Origin: Bog-473 sp963807775
GTDB lineage: Bacteria > Actinomycetota > Acidimicrobiia > Acidimicrobiales > RAAP-2
Assembly (NCBI GenBank): GCA_963807775.1
Contig: CAWECY010000018.1
Coordinates: 372,001 to 436,000 of the forward strand
Length of the DNA: 64,000 nucleotides
Direction: 5' to 3'
In this document: positions 62,330 through 64,000 of the stretch, piece by piece
How the letters are laid out: each line of letters opens with the position of its first letter
Numbering within the stretch: the stretch's first letter is position 1
Translations under genes and position numbers: made by a program
The notes under the pieces: generated by a model
What the model saw: only the letters and a program-made list of their open reading frames with translations
What the model was told of the DNA's origin: nothing
Database searches by the model: none

Positions 62330-63588
62330 CGCCCGCAGCAGCTGTGGTCTGGGGCTTTGCCGCGCCAGGCTTCGAGCGCGTGGCCGAAGTGCTGGCTTCA
62401 GGGACAACGGTGCAGCTGGGCGAGCGCGAGCGTCGGGCCGACCTGGGCGAGGGTGGTGGCGCGTTCTGCGCCTACGTGGACGGTGAGTGCGTGGTCGACG
62501 TGTGGGCCGGCCTGGCCGACTCCGAGGGGCGGCCGTGGACCGAGGGCACGCGGGCGGTGATCATGTCGTCGACCAAGGGCCTGACGACGCTGTGCGCGCA
62601 CATCCTCGAGGACCGGGGCGAGCTCGACCTGGACGCGTTGGTCGTGCGCTACTGGCCCGAGTTCGGGCAGGCCGATAAGGAATCGTGCACGGTGCGCCAG
62701 CTGCTGAGCCATCAGTCCGGGGCCATCGGATTGCCCGGGTCCGACGACATGCTGTCCTGGGACGGTTCGGGCTGGAGCGACACCGTGGCCATCGCGGCCG
62801 CGGTGGCGGGCGGCAAGCCGGCCTGGGGGCCGGGGACGCGCCACGGCTATCACGGGGTGACGTTCGGCTGGCTGGTGGGCGAGCTGATACGGCGCATCAG
62901 CGGAGCGAGCCTGGGGGAGTTCTTCCGGATGGAGGTGGCCGAACCGCTCGAGGTGGCGTGCTCCATCGGGACACCGAGCTCGGAGTTGGGGTCGTTGGCC
63001 CGGGTCATGGAGTTCCCGGTCAAGCCAGGCAAGGAGAGCGCACTGCGGACGATCGACCCCGACTCCAAGTCGGGCCGCTCGGTGCTGGCCGGCGCGCACG
63101 GCAGCCTGTTCGCCGACGCGGAGGGGCGGCCGCGCTTCGCCGACTTCATGAACACGCCGTCGGTGCTGCAGGCTGAGTTCGGCTCGATCGGTGCGACGGG
63201 CACGGCGCGGGCGCTGGCCCGGGTGTACGCCGCATTGGCCGGTGGGGAGGAGCTGGTGTCGCGGGCGTCGGTCGAGCGGTTCCGCGTCGAGCAGGTCTGT
63301 GGGCCCGACGCCGTGATGGCGGTGCCCACGCGCTGGGCCGTCGGGTACTCGCTCGAGCCGCCGGCGGTGATCCCCGGGCTGCCGCCGCTGCACGGACCGG
63401 CGGTAGGTGCGTTCGGACACATGGGCGCCGGAGGCCAGATCGGATTCGCCGACCCTGAGGGCCGGGTGGCGGTCGGCTTTGTGCGTAACCATCTGGAGAA
63501 CCAGGCGCTGCCGATCATGGGCGCCTCTCTGGTGGACGTGCTCTACTCGTGCCTCAACGGGAAAGGGGGTGGCGGTGTACGCAGCTGA
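62326..63588 (+). CDS. Serine beta-lactamase-fold esterase (EstB-like)
   Basis: 420 residues from ATG 62326. The SxxK motif is VIMSSTKGLTTL near residue 85, and the Tyr motif is YHGVTFGWLVGELI near residue 180. The third motif (HMGAGGQIGFADPEGRVAVGFVRNH) substitutes for KTG, as in esterases and class C-like peptidases. It lacks a signal peptide, so it acts in the cytoplasm. Expected to hydrolyse an ester or lactone of the pathway compound. Overlaps the LLM gene (ATGA) and the next ligase by 14 bp. Confidence 0.88.
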   Translation: MTPAAAVVWGFAAPGFERVAEVLASGTTVQLGERERRADLGEGGGAFCAYVDGECVVDVWAGLADSEGRPWTEGTRAVIMSSTKGLTTLCAHILEDRGELDLDALVVRYWPEFGQADKESCTVRQLLSHQSGAIGLPGSDDMLSWDGSGWSDTVAIAAAVAGGKPAWGPGTRHGYHGVTFGWLVGELIRRISGASLGEFFRMEVAEPLEVACSIGTPSSELGSLARVMEFPVKPGKESALRTIDPDSKSGRSVLAGAHGSLFADAEGRPRFADFMNTPSVLQAEFGSIGATGTARALARVYAALAGGEELVSRASVERFRVEQVCGPDAVMAVPTRWAVGYSLEPPAVIPGLPPLHGPAVGAFGHMGAGGQIGFADPEGRVAVGFVRNHLENQALPIMGASLVDVLYSCLNGKGGGGVRS

Positions 63589-64000
63589 ACACGCGGCAGA
63601 GCATCCGGACGAGCCGGCGCTGATCTTCGAGCCGTCGGGTCGGGTGGTGACATGGGCCGAGTACGAGGCCGGGGCCAACCAGATGGCACACGTCATTCGT
63701 GACAGTGGACTGAAGAAGGGCGACCACATGGCGCTCTTCATGGAGAACATCCCCGAAGTGCTGCTGGCGGAGGCCGGGGCCGAGCGGACAGGGCTGTATT
63801 TCACGCCGGTCAACTCCTACCTCTCGGCCGAGGAGGTGGCGTACATCGTCAACAACTCCGAGTCGCGGCTCGTGATGACGTCGGCGGCCAAGGCCGAGGT
63901 GGCGGAGCAGCTCCCGGCGCTGTGCCCGAGCGTCGAGCGCTGGATCATGGTCGGGGCGGGGGGAGGTGGCGCCGCCGCGCCGTTCGAGTCGTGGGAAGAG
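63575..64000 (+). CDS. Acyl-CoA synthetase (5' part; continues beyond window)
   Basis: The first 142 residues from GTG 63575 are visible before the window ends. VYAAEHAAEHPDEPALIFEPSGRVVTWAEYEAGANQMAHVIRDSGLKKGDHMALFMENIPEVLLAEAGAERTGLYFTPVN is the N-terminal ANL fold of FadD-type ligases; the ATP-binding A3 motif would lie beyond the end. It overlaps the esterase stop by 14 bp. As the last seen gene of the operon it probably activates the pathway acid to its CoA ester. Confidence 0.88.
   Translation, partial: MYAAEHAAEHPDEPALIFEPSGRVVTWAEYEAGANQMAHVIRDSGLKKGDHMALFMENIPEVLLAEAGAERTGLYFTPVNSYLSAEEVAYIVNNSESRLVMTSAAKAEVAEQLPALCPSVERWIMVGAGGGGAAAPFESWEE

Noticed and set aside
1..64000. CRISPR arrays, rRNA genes and replication origins.
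   Set aside because: No regularly spaced short repeats, no rRNA-like sequence and no origin features were seen; only one complete tRNA was found.

Overview
The window is high-GC DNA. GTG starts are frequent, stop/start overlaps of the GTGA and ATGA type are common, and the gene content is actinobacterial: cytochromes P450, luciferase-like F420-type oxidoreductases, CaiB-type CoA transferases, acyl-CoA dehydrogenases and ligases, a PPOX F420 protein, DrrAB-type ABC exporters and a helZ-like SNF2 helicase. I infer an actinomycete, perhaps a member of the Acidimicrobiia, with a large degradative lipid or terpenoid repertoire. No rRNA or other taxonomic marker is present to prove it.

Region 1 (1-5.5 kb) holds an acyl-CoA ligase, a divergent TetR regulator with a repeated operator, a cupin and a TM0106-type RecB-like nuclease. 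A 938-bp IS5-family element sits just upstream of the nuclease. Region 2 (5.5-10.3 kb) is debris and mobile DNA: a frameshifted pRiA4b ORF-3 gene, a chimeric HNH/cupin remnant, a complete IS66-family element with an 8-bp target duplication and a passenger gene, and a P450 of lower GC. Region 3 (10.36-19.76 kb) is an integrative island in tRNA-Arg(ACG), bounded by perfect 46-bp repeats. All its genes lie on the minus strand: integrase, HNH nuclease, SNF2 helicase, SWIM zinc-finger protein, a DUF6933-like protein, and an AbiEi/AbiEii-like toxin-antitoxin pair. It reads as a defence-type cargo.

Region 4 (19.8-35 kb) has an ECF sigma/anti-sigma pair divergent from a secreted DUF5666 repeat protein, a P450, a ROK-type glucokinase, and a TetR gene with three operators controlling a DrrAB-like exporter. 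It also has an amidase, a DUF4268 nuclease-fold protein, and a second DrrAB-like exporter next to a PadR gene. Region 5 (35-44.4 kb) has an ICMT-like methyltransferase, a tight operon of a PIG-L deacetylase and two PhyH oxygenases, an acyl-CoA dehydrogenase, a luciferase-like oxidoreductase, two membrane or secreted unknowns, and small conserved proteins.

Region 6 (44.4-52.5 kb) is a Liv-type uptake locus: an acyl-CoA ligase, a LivH-LivM-LivG single-chain fusion, LivF, and a separate substrate-binding protein on the other strand. It carries an unusual cluster of about a dozen single-base frameshifts. Region 7 (52.8-64 kb) is a pair of divergent catabolic operons around a TetR gene. Leftward lie a luciferase-like oxidoreductase, an acetoacetate-decarboxylase-like protein, a DUF7064-like protein and a phosphotransferase. 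Rightward lie TetR, acyl-CoA dehydrogenase, a double-domain CaiB CoA transferase, a luciferase-like oxidoreductase, a beta-lactamase-fold esterase and an acyl-CoA ligase cut by the window end. Nearly every gene pair there overlaps. Together regions 6 and 7 look like import, CoA activation and oxidation of an unidentified carboxylic compound.
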